Shown in pieces: positions 12,430-23,723 of a stretch of DNA of 64,000 nt. Positions within the stretch are counted from its first letter, which is position 1. Every line of letters begins with the position of its first letter. A program made the translations under genes and the position numbers. The notes beneath the pieces are model-generated. The model was not told where the DNA came from. It worked only from the letters and a program-made list of their open reading frames with translations, and did no database searches. Source of the stretch: Sisyra terminalis (lineage: Eukaryota > Arthropoda > Insecta > Neuroptera > Sisyridae). The DNA lies in assembly GCA_958496175.1 (NCBI GenBank), contig OY292274.1, positions 10,230,001 to 10,294,000 of the forward strand, given 5' to 3'.

Positions 12430-13570
12430 GGGGAACCTGGGGCGGAACGAGGTACCTAAGTTTTAATAACAATTTACGAGAGAGTTAAAGACACAATCTC
12501 ATTGTTTTGTAATTTATATATTTATTTAATTCATTTTTTACAAATAAAAAAAGGTTTTATTGATTTAAATTAATAATTGATACTAAAAATTTACGTTTCA
12601 AAAACAAATGGAAATTTCCCATTCTGCCCCACCCTCTGGGGCATAATGGGAAATGAGCCTTAGGCGCAATAGGATACTTGTTATTCGCTTAGTTCGCAGA
12701 TGAAGACATTGTTATCATCATGTTTAGCCCAGCACATGCCAAATGTGCACATTTTTGACAAATACTGCAGGAAAACCAGCTTTCATTAGATTTAGAGTTT
12801 AAATCCTTACAGTATAAGCAGATTACCTCTGCATCTTCCGACCTTTCTTATATATGGACTGTCGGCTAGTTTTCCTTCTATATGTACGCACTATCTGCTG
12901 ATAAAATAAAAATATCTATCTGAATGGGAAATACTATCTGAATGGTATATCCCATTCCACCCCACCCATTGTACCCCAAAGCACTTGTCCCACAAGCACG
13001 ACTATTATGGTAGGATATATTGGTTATATTTGAATTATCACAAGACTTTTAGTTAATCAACAGTATGTTTTAATAAACATGTCATGTTAATATTCAAACA
13101 AAAAACAGTACATAGTATAATTACCTTAGGCCCGGTATTTTCACATCTAGATAGTGGCATATATCTTCCAGATAAAATTTTAACCGGAAGATAAAGAAAA
13201 CATGCGTATTTTCACATAAAAGTAGTCATATCTTTAGGAGAAAATTAAACTATCTCCTAGATTGTTTATTCAGTACTCAGACTTCCAAATAGCCTTTTTT
13301 ATTTAATAGATAGAGCATTCATTGTCTTCTTATTGTTTCTGCGCATTGTTAGTGCTGTCAAACGTAAGTGAAACGAAAAAATTATATTACGAAATTACAA
13401 AAAAATTCTGCCTATTTGGAGATTTACGAATTTATAAGGTAAATATATTGATGTAAATTATCTATGTGTAAATTAAATAAGCATCAACTTCATATAATGA
13501 TACTTAAACAATATTAATCAGTTACTTTGTCGATATATTACAGTTATAAATAAAAGTGGAAATAATTACT

Positions 13571-13960
13571 ATGGATGATTTGGAATTGCTCAATGACCCT
13601 GAGGAAGAATTGATTCAACTTATAGAAATTATAAATCCTGAACAACAATATAATGTAAGGCCCAAAATTGATCATTTTAAGAAATGGACAGACCAATAAT
13701 TTTTCCAAAGATTTCGTTTGCCAAAACTTACGGTCGAATTTATATTATTACTAATTGAAGAAAAATGTGCAGTACTACACAATATAGCGATAGACCGAAT
13801 GGAAGAAAATTTTGACACCGATGAGAATTCGGAGATGAAAGACAATATTCTTCCAGAAGAACAGGAAAGAAATGTTGCAATTCATAATGATTTTTCCGCA
13901 GACCTTTTAATGATTATTTTAGGAATTTATTGCATCAATAAAACGTTTAACAATAAATAA
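13571..13960 (+). pseudogene. Harbinger transposase, N- and C-terminal ends fused
   Basis: Begins MDDLELLNDPEEELIQLIE. A stop follows WTDQ near 13699, then FFQRFRLPKLTVEFILLLIE continues the N-terminal helix region. This runs directly into CAVLHNIAIDRMEEN, which in full-length Harbinger transposases lies near the C-terminus. The DDE catalytic domain between these blocks is absent, while the reading frame across the junction stays open to the final stop. This is a clean internal deletion as seen in non-autonomous Harbinger derivatives. It cannot be a catalytic transposase. Confidence 0.8.
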
Positions 13961-14039
13961 TAGAATTAATATATATTTGTATTTAGAAAATAAAAATGTG
14001 TTATTTAATAACAGTTGTATAAAATTATACATTTTTTAG

Positions 14040-14258
14040 TTGTTTTTTCTTAATAGAAATTTCAATATCGTAAGTTTCATTTTCTTACGATGCTTTTTTT
14101 TTGCCCTCTTCTCTTCTTGATTAATATTTTGAATTTGAGTTATTAAAAGTTTGGTTCTAAGCTCTAAAATTTTATCTAATTTTATAAGTCAACAAATGAA
14201 CTTCTTCATTATTGAAATTTGGAGCTCGTGTCCGTTTGGTCTTAACTTCGTTAGACAT
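14040..14258 (-). pseudogene. Harbinger Myb/SANT-like DNA-binding protein, truncated
   Basis: Starts MSNEVKTKRTRAPNFNNEE, the opening of the Myb/SANT-like accessory protein of Harbinger elements, then VHLLTYKI and a stop. A basic, coiled tail (EEKRAKKKHRKK region) follows in another frame. The middle of the domain is missing. In the family this protein helps bring the transposase to the ends; here it is broken. Confidence 0.6.
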
Positions 14259-14806
14259 TCTAAATTATAAGTTATTAGTTTGCAGAACGACTATTTTTAT
14301 ATTTCAAATTCAGTATAAGGGACAACTACAAAACTTCATTTTTTTACACAAGAATGATGTTTCTTTCTAACGCCTTTGATATCACTATCAACTTGCCTTT
14401 GTTTACCAATATATTGTTTCCTACACTGGCTTATCCATAAACTGGCATTACTGTTCTTTTCTTTTTTATAAGATATCATGCAAATAACTAACCGGAAATT
14501 TGTTTTGGTTGATAATACAGTTTTGATTTATCTTACAGATAAAACTTTATCTAATAGATAATTATTATGGAGATAAAGCCTACCTATACTGAAGTGAAAA
14601 TTCCGGGCCTTAGTGTAATTTTGCAATAATGAGAATTTGGAAACGTTTATTTCGACTTTTGATAATAATAACAACTGCAGTCGTAACTGGCGATAGCCAC
14701 TTTTTATAATGCAGCACAGTTAATTGAACATTAAGTATGATTTTTACGCGTTTTTGTCACCTGTAACAAGCGCTAATTCCACTTCCCATTCCACCCCGTG
14801 TTCCCA

Positions 14807-16660
14807 TATATATTTTAAAAAAATATTGAAAATACCCTTTTTTGAGCCTCTGAAACCCATCTAACCCCTTTAAGTTGGTGAGGTTCCGGGTTGCGCCCAC
14901 GGGCTGAAAAGAATATTTACTTGATTTAATATTTGAAGTCGTGTAGTGTTTTTTCAAATTTAAAAGAAAAAGTTAACTTTTTTATTTCTATAACGATAAG
15001 ACCATCAAATTTTATTGCATTCTTGTGAGATGATCGAAAAACTTAGTAAGCTTCAACAAAATGTATGAAACTCACGAATACACAAGCTTAGAACTTGTGA
15101 ACATTGTCACTCTGCAATGATCCTGTGATGAACTACATCAAGTGTTCAGTAATCCCGAAAGATGGATTGAGGAAACAAGGAATCATACACACCTCTTCCT
15201 ACACCGTAAGCCTTTTCGCCACCTTTCATTCTCGCTTTCGTACCGTTTATCCCCCGAAAACTCCACTTTTACTTTTGTCAGTCAGCTCACGCATGAACAT
15301 ATAATCCATCGTAGATTTGATTTTTCTTAAACGAGCATGAAAAACTTTTCCTAATCTCTTTAAAAATTTCCTAACAATCGTGAAACGTTAACAAAGCGCC
15401 GTTTCGTATTCTAATGAGATCGTATCAGCTTGAATATTTAAAAGTAAAAACTAATTGTAAGTGAAAATACATTTAAATATAAATTAAACTATTCTAGCAC
15501 GAAAGAAGAGCTTAGGGTTTTTATTTTAATTGTGTTGAAAAGAAAAAGAGTATAAATCATGTTGTGTAAAACTTGTTGTGGTGTCACAACAGACAACTTG
15601 CAAGAAATTAAATTGCCACAAACAAAGTTTTCTCGGGAGATAGTTCACCAGCAGCACACGTATAAAGCAAGCTCTCTATCTGTTTAGTTCTATCATGCAC
15701 ACGTACCACAAACGTACACATTGTGACGGCAAAAATAAAGTCTTGAGAAAGAGCCGAGAAAGCCAAGTCTTAGCAGCTAAAACTCTGTGGAAGATTCTCT
15801 TTTAGTACAAACTATTAACGAATCAAGTCACATCTGGATAGAACTCGACAGCACAGTTTACTTACGGTAACGAGCTTTGTTACACAAACCAAGCCCTATC
15901 TTCAAAACCAAAACTCATTCTGTCTTTAACCTCTGCTCAACAATTCGCAGCCCTTTGTTACCTGCGGGCAAACACCCACCGACATTTCTTGCAAACAGCT
16001 CCAGCCTCAAGTCGGTAGCCGTGTCTTTACACACGTGTAATTTTCTCAAATATTGGCCGATAGCTAATTTCGTTATGTAATTAGCGAGCAAGCCAATAAA
16101 AAGCATTCAAGCTTAAGGTTTTTGCGTTACAAATAAAGCTAAACGCAATGCATTGGCTGCCACACTCAAAGATCGGAGAGAAAATATTATTTTTAATCAA
16201 ATGCCTTTAATTTTATGTTGAATAAATTAAATTGGTTATTATTTATGGCTATATTTGCATGAAATAATAAAACTCATTCTTCAGTAAACTTAAATTAAGT
16301 GATATATAGTATCGTATCGTGTACAAAAACCGATCATTACAGACAAAAATATCCTATAAAGAATAGAAGAAAGCAAACACCAAATTTTCATTAGGAAAAA
16401 TGCTTTCCCATCTTTTGAGGCACGTTATGTATTTTCTCAAATTGATTCTACAAAATGCAACAATTCAGTTTTGTCTCAATCGTTCAAAAACCATATTTTT
16501 TTTCATAAGATGAATTTTCTACTTCAATTGTCAATTTTCGTCGTTTGCAATTTTTATCAGTGTTAGGCTGTGAATTCATTAGTGGATGAAAATCTCTCAT
16601 TATCTGCATCATTATTAATCATCAGTTGGTGTCTTCAAAAAATTTTTCAACCTTTTAAAA
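14807..16660. other. Higher-complexity spacer, no gene identified
   Basis: About 15080-16140 is noticeably less AT-rich than its surroundings, with several short open frames on both strands (up to 67 codons) that overlap one another and show no known motif. It looks single-copy within the window. A regulatory region or a short exon cannot be excluded. Confidence 0.45.
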
Positions 16661-16778
16661 TTAGCATTGATATCGTTATTATAGACTATTATTATTATTC
16701 TTATTGCTACTGTTAATTGTCTTTATGATTGTTGTTATTGCTATAAGAATTACTATTATTGTTATTGTTGTTATAGAT

Positions 16779-17116
16779 AGATGATAAAATTCAAATCTCA
16801 GCTTTTATTTTTTTAAATAAGAAAACAATTCAGGTTGTTAAAGATCGTTTTTTTTTTATTTAATATTTTTATTTTTCAATTAGCTACGTTTCGTTACTTA
16901 TCGTAACTATTTATTTATTGATAACGTTTATTTATTGATAAAATCAATAAATAAAAAATAAAAAATCATTTTTTATTTATTGAATTTAAATTGAAAATAT
17001 TGTATTTTTGTGAATCAAGAAGTCTGATGAAGTTACGATAAGTAACGAAACGTAGCTAATTGAAAAATAAAAATATTAAATAAAAAAAACGATCTTTAAC
17101 AACCTGAATTGTTTTC
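16779..17116 (+). mobile_element. Short Penelope-type inverted-repeat insertion with 14-base TSD
   Basis: A 338-base insertion flanked by a perfect 14-base duplication TTGTTGTTATAGAT (16765-16778, 17117-17130). Arms of about 90 bases are inverted: gttgttaaagatcg to gttacttatcgtaac on the left is mirrored on the right. A hammerhead-like core sits at the inner end of the right arm; the left arm keeps stem II but lacks the CTGATGA half. Inverted terminal fragments, variable-length duplications and a hammerhead fit a Penelope-type element or a short dependent derivative. No protein is encoded. Confidence 0.75.
17015..17063 (+). ncRNA. Hammerhead-ribozyme-like motif
   Basis: Order seen: CTGATGA, one extra A, stem II GTTAC/GTAAC with loop GATAA, then GAAACGT followed by A as the cleavage-site base. 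ACGT is self-complementary, so stem III would form between two copies, as in known minimal dimeric hammerheads. Stem I can form as AGT/GCT plus TCAA/TTGA around a small internal loop. The extra A between the core and stem II departs from the strict consensus. Activity is untested. Confidence 0.55.
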
Positions 17117-17276
17117 TTGTTGTTATAGATTGTTAAAAATCTTTGTACTTATACAGCACTAATCTACTGGAACTAGTGCTTACATGTGATTGTTTATGGA
17201 TTGATTGCACTAATTGCAACCCTATGCAGATTGTGCAATTTATTTGAAAATAAAAAACCATTTTAATAAGAAAAAC

Positions 17277-19330
17277 TCTTATATATAAAAACCTCGTGTC
17301 ACGGTGTTTGTAGCCAAACTCCTCCGAAACGGATGGACCAATTTTCATTAAATTTTCTATGTATATTCTCGGTAGGCATGAGAATTGGATGTAAAGTATA
17401 TTTCATACCTCTAGAAAATTAAGGTATCCCTCGGCATCTTCTGCAAATTTTTACGTCTACTTGCCTATATTATTTGTAATCATCGATGTTTGTGAATAAT
17501 TTTTAAAAACGCTTATCAACGTTAGAATTTGATATTTTTATTTATTTAATTTGTGTTAAAATAATTATTTAATTCATATTTTAGAAGAGTGTTGTAAGTT
17601 CGCGTCATTTTGGCATTTCATTTTGCATTTATTAAGCATCAGAACGCAGTGCGGGAAAAATTATGTACGATTTATTTTAATTTATAAAAAAAATAGTTTG
17701 TTTGAGTTTATTATTGAACAGACGATATATATTTGGCTATATAAAAAACATGAATTTTTAAAATTAATGCCCCAAACATTGTATGACTGCTACTGCAATT
17801 TATTTATCGGCATTACAAAATATGCAAGCTACACTGAAAATTGTTATGCTTTCTAGTCACATGGCCTGTCGTTCGGAAACATAGGGATGTGTGAACCCCA
17901 ACGTCTTCACCTTTATATTTTCATTTCAATATTGCTTCGATAACATTTTTCATTAATTTTTTCATCGCAAGCTGGGTGCTATTACAAAGACGTAGTTAGT
18001 CTATATGTTCCACAGCACATTAATGATTACTGATCCGACTTTTAGTTACAGATTATGAGGTGGTAATTCGAAGACTTCCAGCAAATTTAAAAACTCTATT
18101 TATAATTGCCAACATCATCTTGATTAGTAACGGAATCAACCGAGTTGTATAGCATCAATTCGCCCAGTTATATTATTTTGAATCTGAATACTCATTTCGT
18201 TGTACCTAATCAACGTTTTTGGAGCCAATGTAACTTGTTTGTTTAACTAAATATAATTTTTGTAATTTTGAGCAAAGTTTGGGAACACCATCTCGATGAG
18301 TTCGGTCTTTAACTTAGTAAAGTGGTAGGGAAACTAATGTACCCAGATGATGTGTCAAGAGAAATTTTGCCATAACCAATATCGAGAAATTGTTTGAAAA
18401 AAACTTTTCCAGATTAGTCGTTCTGCATTTCGAATTGCAAAAGTGGACGACTTCAGACATTAAGGATCGACTTCTGTCTAAAAAATAAATGCTTGCCTTA
18501 AATTATCAAATTTATGGAACCACATAAAAAAACTTCACGTGGAAGAAAACATAAGAATTGCACGGCTGAACGATTCATCTACAGAAGATTTATCCTAGAA
18601 ATGAATGAATATCGGTAATAACCGTGTTATTGGTTTGAATTTTTATTCCAATTAAACTGATTAAAACGTTATTCTGCTGTTTTATAAAAAAGCTGGGAAT
18701 TAGGTAAAAAAAATTGGAATGAGACAAAATTCGAAGGATATGAAGTCAATACGCTTGATTCGTCGACTAGAACACTGCGAGATTTTCGATATTCAATAAT
18801 TGTATGGAAAATTCGTCAGTAGATATCATTCCGCAACGTAACTCATGTTGCCAGCTGAAATTTTTTCACATTGTGTCACAGATTTTATGATTTTAAGCAG
18901 GAGTTTATTTTATTGGCAGAATCTGAACTTGGAATGATTGGCAATGTTTGGGAGAAATCGCCAATCAGTAAAATCATTGCGCCTTCAAAAGAGAATGAGT
19001 CTTTGCGTAGAACTTCCAATGGTTTCAATGGTTATATGCGTTTTTTAAAATTACGTTTAATAAAAATTACTGACAATATTAAATTGACAGCATTGACATC
19101 TAATTGTGGGTGAAGTGAACTACCAATTGAGGAAAATGTCAAGCCTAATTTATATAAAAACTCAATTTATTCATATTTTTTTCCGTGAATTCTTAAGATA
19201 TATTAATAGGTATTCTGCTATTCGCAGCGAAGACGAATCTAACAAATCATATATCATCAAAATCAGTCCAGTCATTTTTTGAGCTCTAATTGGTCTAACT
19301 ACCCCTATTTTGTTTTATATATTGAAGATA
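17277..19330 (+). mobile_element. Decayed coding Helitron
   Basis: Begins TCTTATATATAAAAACC followed by a leader that includes ccgaaacggatggacc, closely resembling 5' leaders of autonomous insect Helitrons. A helicase remnant lies at 18295-18611. The right border is not resolved: about 19190-19330 still has transposon texture but no CTRR end was found. The base before TC is C instead of the usual A. Confidence 0.5.
18295..18611 (+). pseudogene. Helitron helicase remnant
   Basis: Contains KLMYPDDVSREILP, resembling the G-G-D-F-R-Q-x-L-P motif of Pif1-like helicases in Helitrons. After frame breaks comes LSNLWNHIKKLHVEENIRIA, matching the L-W-x-x-(x)-x-x-L-x-L-T-x-N-M-R segment in the expected order and spacing. 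Key arginine/glutamine residues are altered and stops are frequent, so it is a fossil. An open frame of 80 codons downstream (18871-19113) shows no recognisable motif. Confidence 0.5.
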
Positions 19331-20684
19331 TATGATTTGACAAACTTCGTTTGTCAATGTAATGGTAAGGTGTTTCATGGAAAGAATCAATCTGAGGGCA
19401 AGGCATGAACCAAAATACATAACTTCAATAAAGCAAATCGTCAGCCTAAAGTCTCAATCTGGTAAGCCCACTTTTAAAAATTTTTATTTTTTTTTCCAAT
19501 AAGAAAGAATAAAAAATTCTATCGAATGACAAACTGATAAATTATTTTAAATAAAGAAATTTCTCAATATATAACATATATTGGAAACCTGCTTTATGTA
19601 CTTAGTAACTTATATCGCTTATATTCACTTTTTTTCCTTTCCCTGAAAACTGTTAAAAAGAACTTAGCAGCTTAACACTTTAGCCCGACGAAATGTATTG
19701 GTTGACTAACCATTGAAATTATTGATTGTTGATTTTTATATGGTTATTATTTTTTTTATATATATTTATTATTCAAATGAATTATTGAAGTTAATTGTAT
19801 ACATTTTAATTTTAAAAATTTAAACTAAGTATAGCTAAAACATTCATTCATAAAACACTATGTTCATTGTCTGTTATGTAGTACGAAGTTTACCGGTTTA
19901 GCTAGTTCTTAATGAAATTTTAGTTAACTACTTGATATAGTTATATGTGCACACAAAAACTAATTCTTTTTTTGACCACCAGATGTCGTGATCACTTTGG
20001 TCAGTACCCAATTTTAGTCCAATTCTTAGCAAGTATAATATTATATAAAGAATTAAAATGAACACAATGTATCTTTAAAAATATTGTATATTAAATAAAA
20101 AATAATGAATTGCTTTCAATAGAAGAAGTAACAGAAGCAGAAAACTCCGCTAGTTATCAAAAAGAAATCGAGTTGTTTAAAAATAAAATATACAGATAAC
20201 ATAAAAATTAGAGATATGGGATGTAAAATATGAGTATAAAACCTAAAAGAATTATATGCACATGCAAAGCTATACAAATTCAAGTCTACGCCAATCATAT
20301 CGTGTGATGTTGAAAATATTCTGTGTAGGAGGAAAATTTTAAAATAAAAATATTAATATTGGAACCGAAGATTAAAAACCTGCAATATCTGACCATATTA
20401 ATAGACGCATTATAGGTTTTGTATTAAATCTGAAGTAAGAGAGAGTTATTTTATTTTGGGTCCATATTTTTGATTGGGTATAACTCTCCTGTACAAATTT
20501 AATTTTTTACGATTATTACGAACTAGCGTGACCAAAAATCATATTTACTTAAAAATAAATTTTTACCACCAAATTAATTAAACATCTTCTTAATTATGAC
20601 GAGTTGAATTGTTTAATATTTAATTGAAAGTCCGTTTACTGATACTTAAGTTCCCATTCGGCGCAGTATCCTGTCTATGTGGAC
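19331..20684. other. AT-rich spacer, no gene seen
   Basis: No motif recognised on either strand; only short open frames. Confidence 0.5.
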
Positions 20685-21594
20685 TAGGGTGTCCGTTATT
20701 TCCCAAATTGATTTTTTTACAGCGATCGCCCCCTGAATTTTTAGTATATCCAATACAATCCAAAAAAAAAAAATATCCAATACAATTAAGCTCTTAATTT
20801 CTTGATTAAACCATGCCGAAATCATGTCACTTTTACCATTTATATAACATGGGATTATTTGACTTTTTACTTTTATTTTTTTTTCTCACAAACAAATGAA
20901 TGAAAAGATTTAAGATTAATTTATTCTAACGTAAAATGTATTGTTCTACAAAAAAGGTGTCTTATGAATTTTCGGTTAAATCACTCCATTAAAAGTTATT
21001 CAACATTTAACTTGTGCCGAATATATCTTGCAATATTTTCAACTCTTTGCTCATTTTTCCTTTTTGTAACTATAAAATCATTGCAAGAGAAGATTAAAAT
21101 TATTATCATTAGAGCGCCAGTGATTATTTGTGTTAATTTTATGGCTTGAACTGAAAATTAAACAAAAAAAAAAAATTTTTTGACAATAAAAACAGATGAC
21201 ATAAGATCCGAATTTGCTATAGTCGTGAAATTAAATTTATCCAGGATAAATTTTCGTACTTTAATCAATATTTTGTACCTACGAAGTGAATTTCATACTA
21301 ATTAATGAGACTATCGACAAAAGTTCAATTAAAATTCGATTTTTACCATTTCACCTGACGCCATCTATGAGAAATTTCTTAGAACTTGTAGTCAACATAG
21401 GCACAAGTTAAATGTTGAATAACTTTTAATGGAATGATTATAAGCTCCAATGGTAAAAGTAACATGATTCTAGCACGGTTTAATCAAGAAATTAAGAGCT
21501 TAATTGTATTGGATAATTTTTTTTATATCTTAAACTAAAAATTCACGGGGTGATCGCTGTAAAAAAATCAATTTAGGAAATAATGGACAGCCTG
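20685..21594 (+). mobile_element. hAT-like non-autonomous transposon, copy 3
   Basis: Ends TAGGGTGTCCG and GGACAGCCTG with an exact 8-base duplication ATGTGGAC on both sides (20677-20684, 21595-21602). Same orientation and interior as copy 2, but about 150 bases of the right arm are missing. This copy fixes the duplication length at eight for the family. Confidence 0.88.
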
Positions 21595-23163
21595 ATGTGG
21601 ACAATACCGTCTACTGTATTTGTGGATGATGATTCCATTCATGAATATTTTTTTCTAAGGGCTCTTTTTCTGTTGTGACCACCTCTTTAACTACTTTTTT
21701 CTTCAGCAGCTTATACATAACGTCAATGGGTTTCAAATCAAGGCTATTATCTTAAATTTAGGTTATAGGGATAATAAACAAGGCTTTATCCTTATCCAGA
21801 AAATATATTTTTCTTAAAAACCAATAAGCCTTTTTATAATGTAAAAAGTGAAGCATAATATATTTAATTTTGTAGAATATGTACGCTTTGTATAAAATCT
21901 CAAGTACGTCTCATAATGTGACTCGGGACTGTAAGATATATATTTTTTTAGACTAATAAGGTTTCCCTTAATACTTAAGAGAAATAAATTGAAATTCCTC
22001 TTCAAATCCATCATGAAAATATTTTAGTCATATGAAGTCTATTTGTTGAAGGTAACTAATATTCTTTTTTTTTTGACAAACCTATAGAAAAACGTCAATT
22101 TAAAATTTTCATATTCTTTTTCTATTTACTATTATAAACCAAAATCTTTCAATTTTCAATAGAATTGCCTTGCTTTTTATATTAAAACTATCTGGTTGAC
22201 AAAAAGGCAAAAGAAACCAAATAAATGTATCGTTATGAATACGAAACAAGAATCGACCGTAAAAGTATAGGTATATGCTAGAAACATCTGGCAACTATCT
22301 TTTTTTTTACTTACATTTTCCACGTACTATAAATTAATATAAATATATTGATAAACACTACCAAAAAGCACTATTGGAAAAACTTTTTTCATATATCGGT
22401 CTAGAAAATTTATCAATTCCAATTCTGTCCGTAACTTTCGATTCTTCGAGAAACTACACCATTTGAAGGAGATTGTTACCATTTATCTCACATATTGAAT
22501 CTTTTTTATTTTTATTGGGAACAAGTTTTTAGATTTTTTTTTTTTTGAAAAGAAAAAAAACCGAAAAACTTTTAATTTGAAATTTATTATTAAAGCAAAA
22601 AGATTTTGTAAATGCGTCAAGCTTTCACCAACTCAAGCTTTATTTCATCGTTATATTTATTGCAAGCTTTGTTTGTGATCCAGCTGAGCACCATTAAGTG
22701 TAAGATGATGCAAACGGGGAGGAAAAGCATGCAACTGAAACGAATTTAAGACTAGCTTTTGAAAACTTTTCAAATACATTTCGGGAAACGTTCAGTGTTG
22801 TTTTTTATGTTTCTAAAGAACTTTTTTTTTAAATAAAAACGAATTAAAGTTTTCCTCATTCATTTTCGAACCGCGCCGTGAATCTACGTGATCAGTTTCC
22901 TCAAATAGAAAAAGTAACATTATCGTTATTTTTCTTTTTTTTTCTTTTCCTTTTTTTAATTACGACTCTAAAAGTTTAAAGTCCTTTTATACTTTGTATA
23001 AATTTAATGTACTTTCGGTAGTTTTTACCTTTTTTTACAGTCAAACGTTTTTCTAATGAATTTCTTTAAAATTTTAATCATTAAGAGTTATGTTAGTTTT
23101 GCAATGCAGTATACGAGCAAATTTCAAGTCTAATCTCTTTTTTTAAGGTTTTTATTATTAATA
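21595..23163. other. AT-rich spacer, no gene seen
   Basis: T- and A-runs dominate (22060-22080, 22530-22560). No coding or repeat signal was recognised. Confidence 0.5.
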
Positions 23164-23294
23164 CTAGCTGAATCCGGCAGACATTGTCCTGGCAGCCAAT
23201 GGGTGTAAATAAATTGAATTTAGCAAAAAACGCTTGTAAATTATTAGAACCACCTCTCTTATCAACCTGCAGTACCAATTATAACTTACCTTCA

Positions 23295-23328
<34 letters not shown>
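23164..23328 (-). mobile_element. Possible short Helitron, minus strand
   Basis: On the minus strand the sequence ends atgtctgccggattcagCTAG followed by T, a Helitron-type 3' terminus. The far side is a 30-base (AT)n run (23297-23326) with no convincing TC start, so the 5' border is a guess. Confidence 0.4.
23297..23326. repeat. (AT)n microsatellite
   Basis: Fifteen uninterrupted AT units. Confidence 0.95.
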
Positions 23329-23723
23329 ATTACGTTTTGCGAAAATTTGCTCTACCTCTAAAAATCACTACATAATCGTAACAATCAAGTAATGACAGTT
23401 AGCAGCTATTGTATTGACCGTTGAAAAATCCGTTTTCTTGCGGTCTCAGGTATATAACTAACGTAAGAAAAAGATAAAAACAATTTCTGAAATGAATTGT
23501 TTATCATGACAATATTTGACCTAAATTGATGCAGAACATTTTGAGTTTTTGAAATCTACCTAAACCAATATAACAATTTTATATATGTAGATAAACGATA
23601 CAATTATTCATTGTTTATTTGAAATAGACTTTGACAGTGGTGGCCAACCCACAAAAAGCAAAAGGCACCCTTGACAATTTCTTCAAACCGCGATATGCAG
23701 CAAACTTTTATAAAATGTATACA
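23329..23723. other. Spacer, no gene seen
   Basis: Nothing recognised. Confidence 0.5.

Larger units (their letters stand above)
13129..14609 (+). mobile_element. PIF/Harbinger element, internally deleted
   Basis: Terminal inverted repeats GGCCCGGTATTTTCAC and, at the other end, GGCCCGGAATTTTCAC (complement), flanked by the 3-base target duplication TTA (13126-13128, 14610-14612) typical of PIF/Harbinger. It carries remnants of both genes expected in this family: the transposase on the plus strand and the Myb/SANT-like protein on the minus strand. Both lack their central parts, so it was probably mobilised in trans. Confidence 0.88.
12430..14806 (+). mobile_element. TA-target DNA transposon, copy A (split by Harbinger)
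   Basis: Starts GGGGAACCTGGGGCGGAA and ends with the complement of TGGGAACACGGGG. A TA dinucleotide lies directly outside both ends. It aligns over about 0.9 kb with 50263-51170, except for a 1.48-kb Harbinger insertion. No transposase was seen. TA target use suggests the Tc1/mariner/pogo group, but that is inference. The unusual G-rich inner ends recur in all three copies. Confidence 0.8.
16661..17212 (+). mobile_element. Jockey LINE 3'-UTR copy, split by Penelope-type insertion
   Basis: Begins ttagcattgatat and, once the insertion is removed, matches the 3'-UTR at 53655-53850 nearly base for base, including (tta)n-like stretches and cagcactaatctactgg. It is a severely 5'-truncated copy with no coding sequence. 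The uninterrupted copy serves as empty site for the insertion. Confidence 0.8.

Noticed and set aside
16681..16780. Satellite or CRISPR-like array in the (tta/ttg)n region
   Set aside because: It is a degenerate trinucleotide-rich stretch of a LINE 3'-UTR, also present at 53655-53770; no regular repeat-spacer spacing.
18871..19113. Possible host gene of 80 codons
   Set aside because: It lies within a decayed Helitron region, has no recognisable domain and no supporting neighbours.
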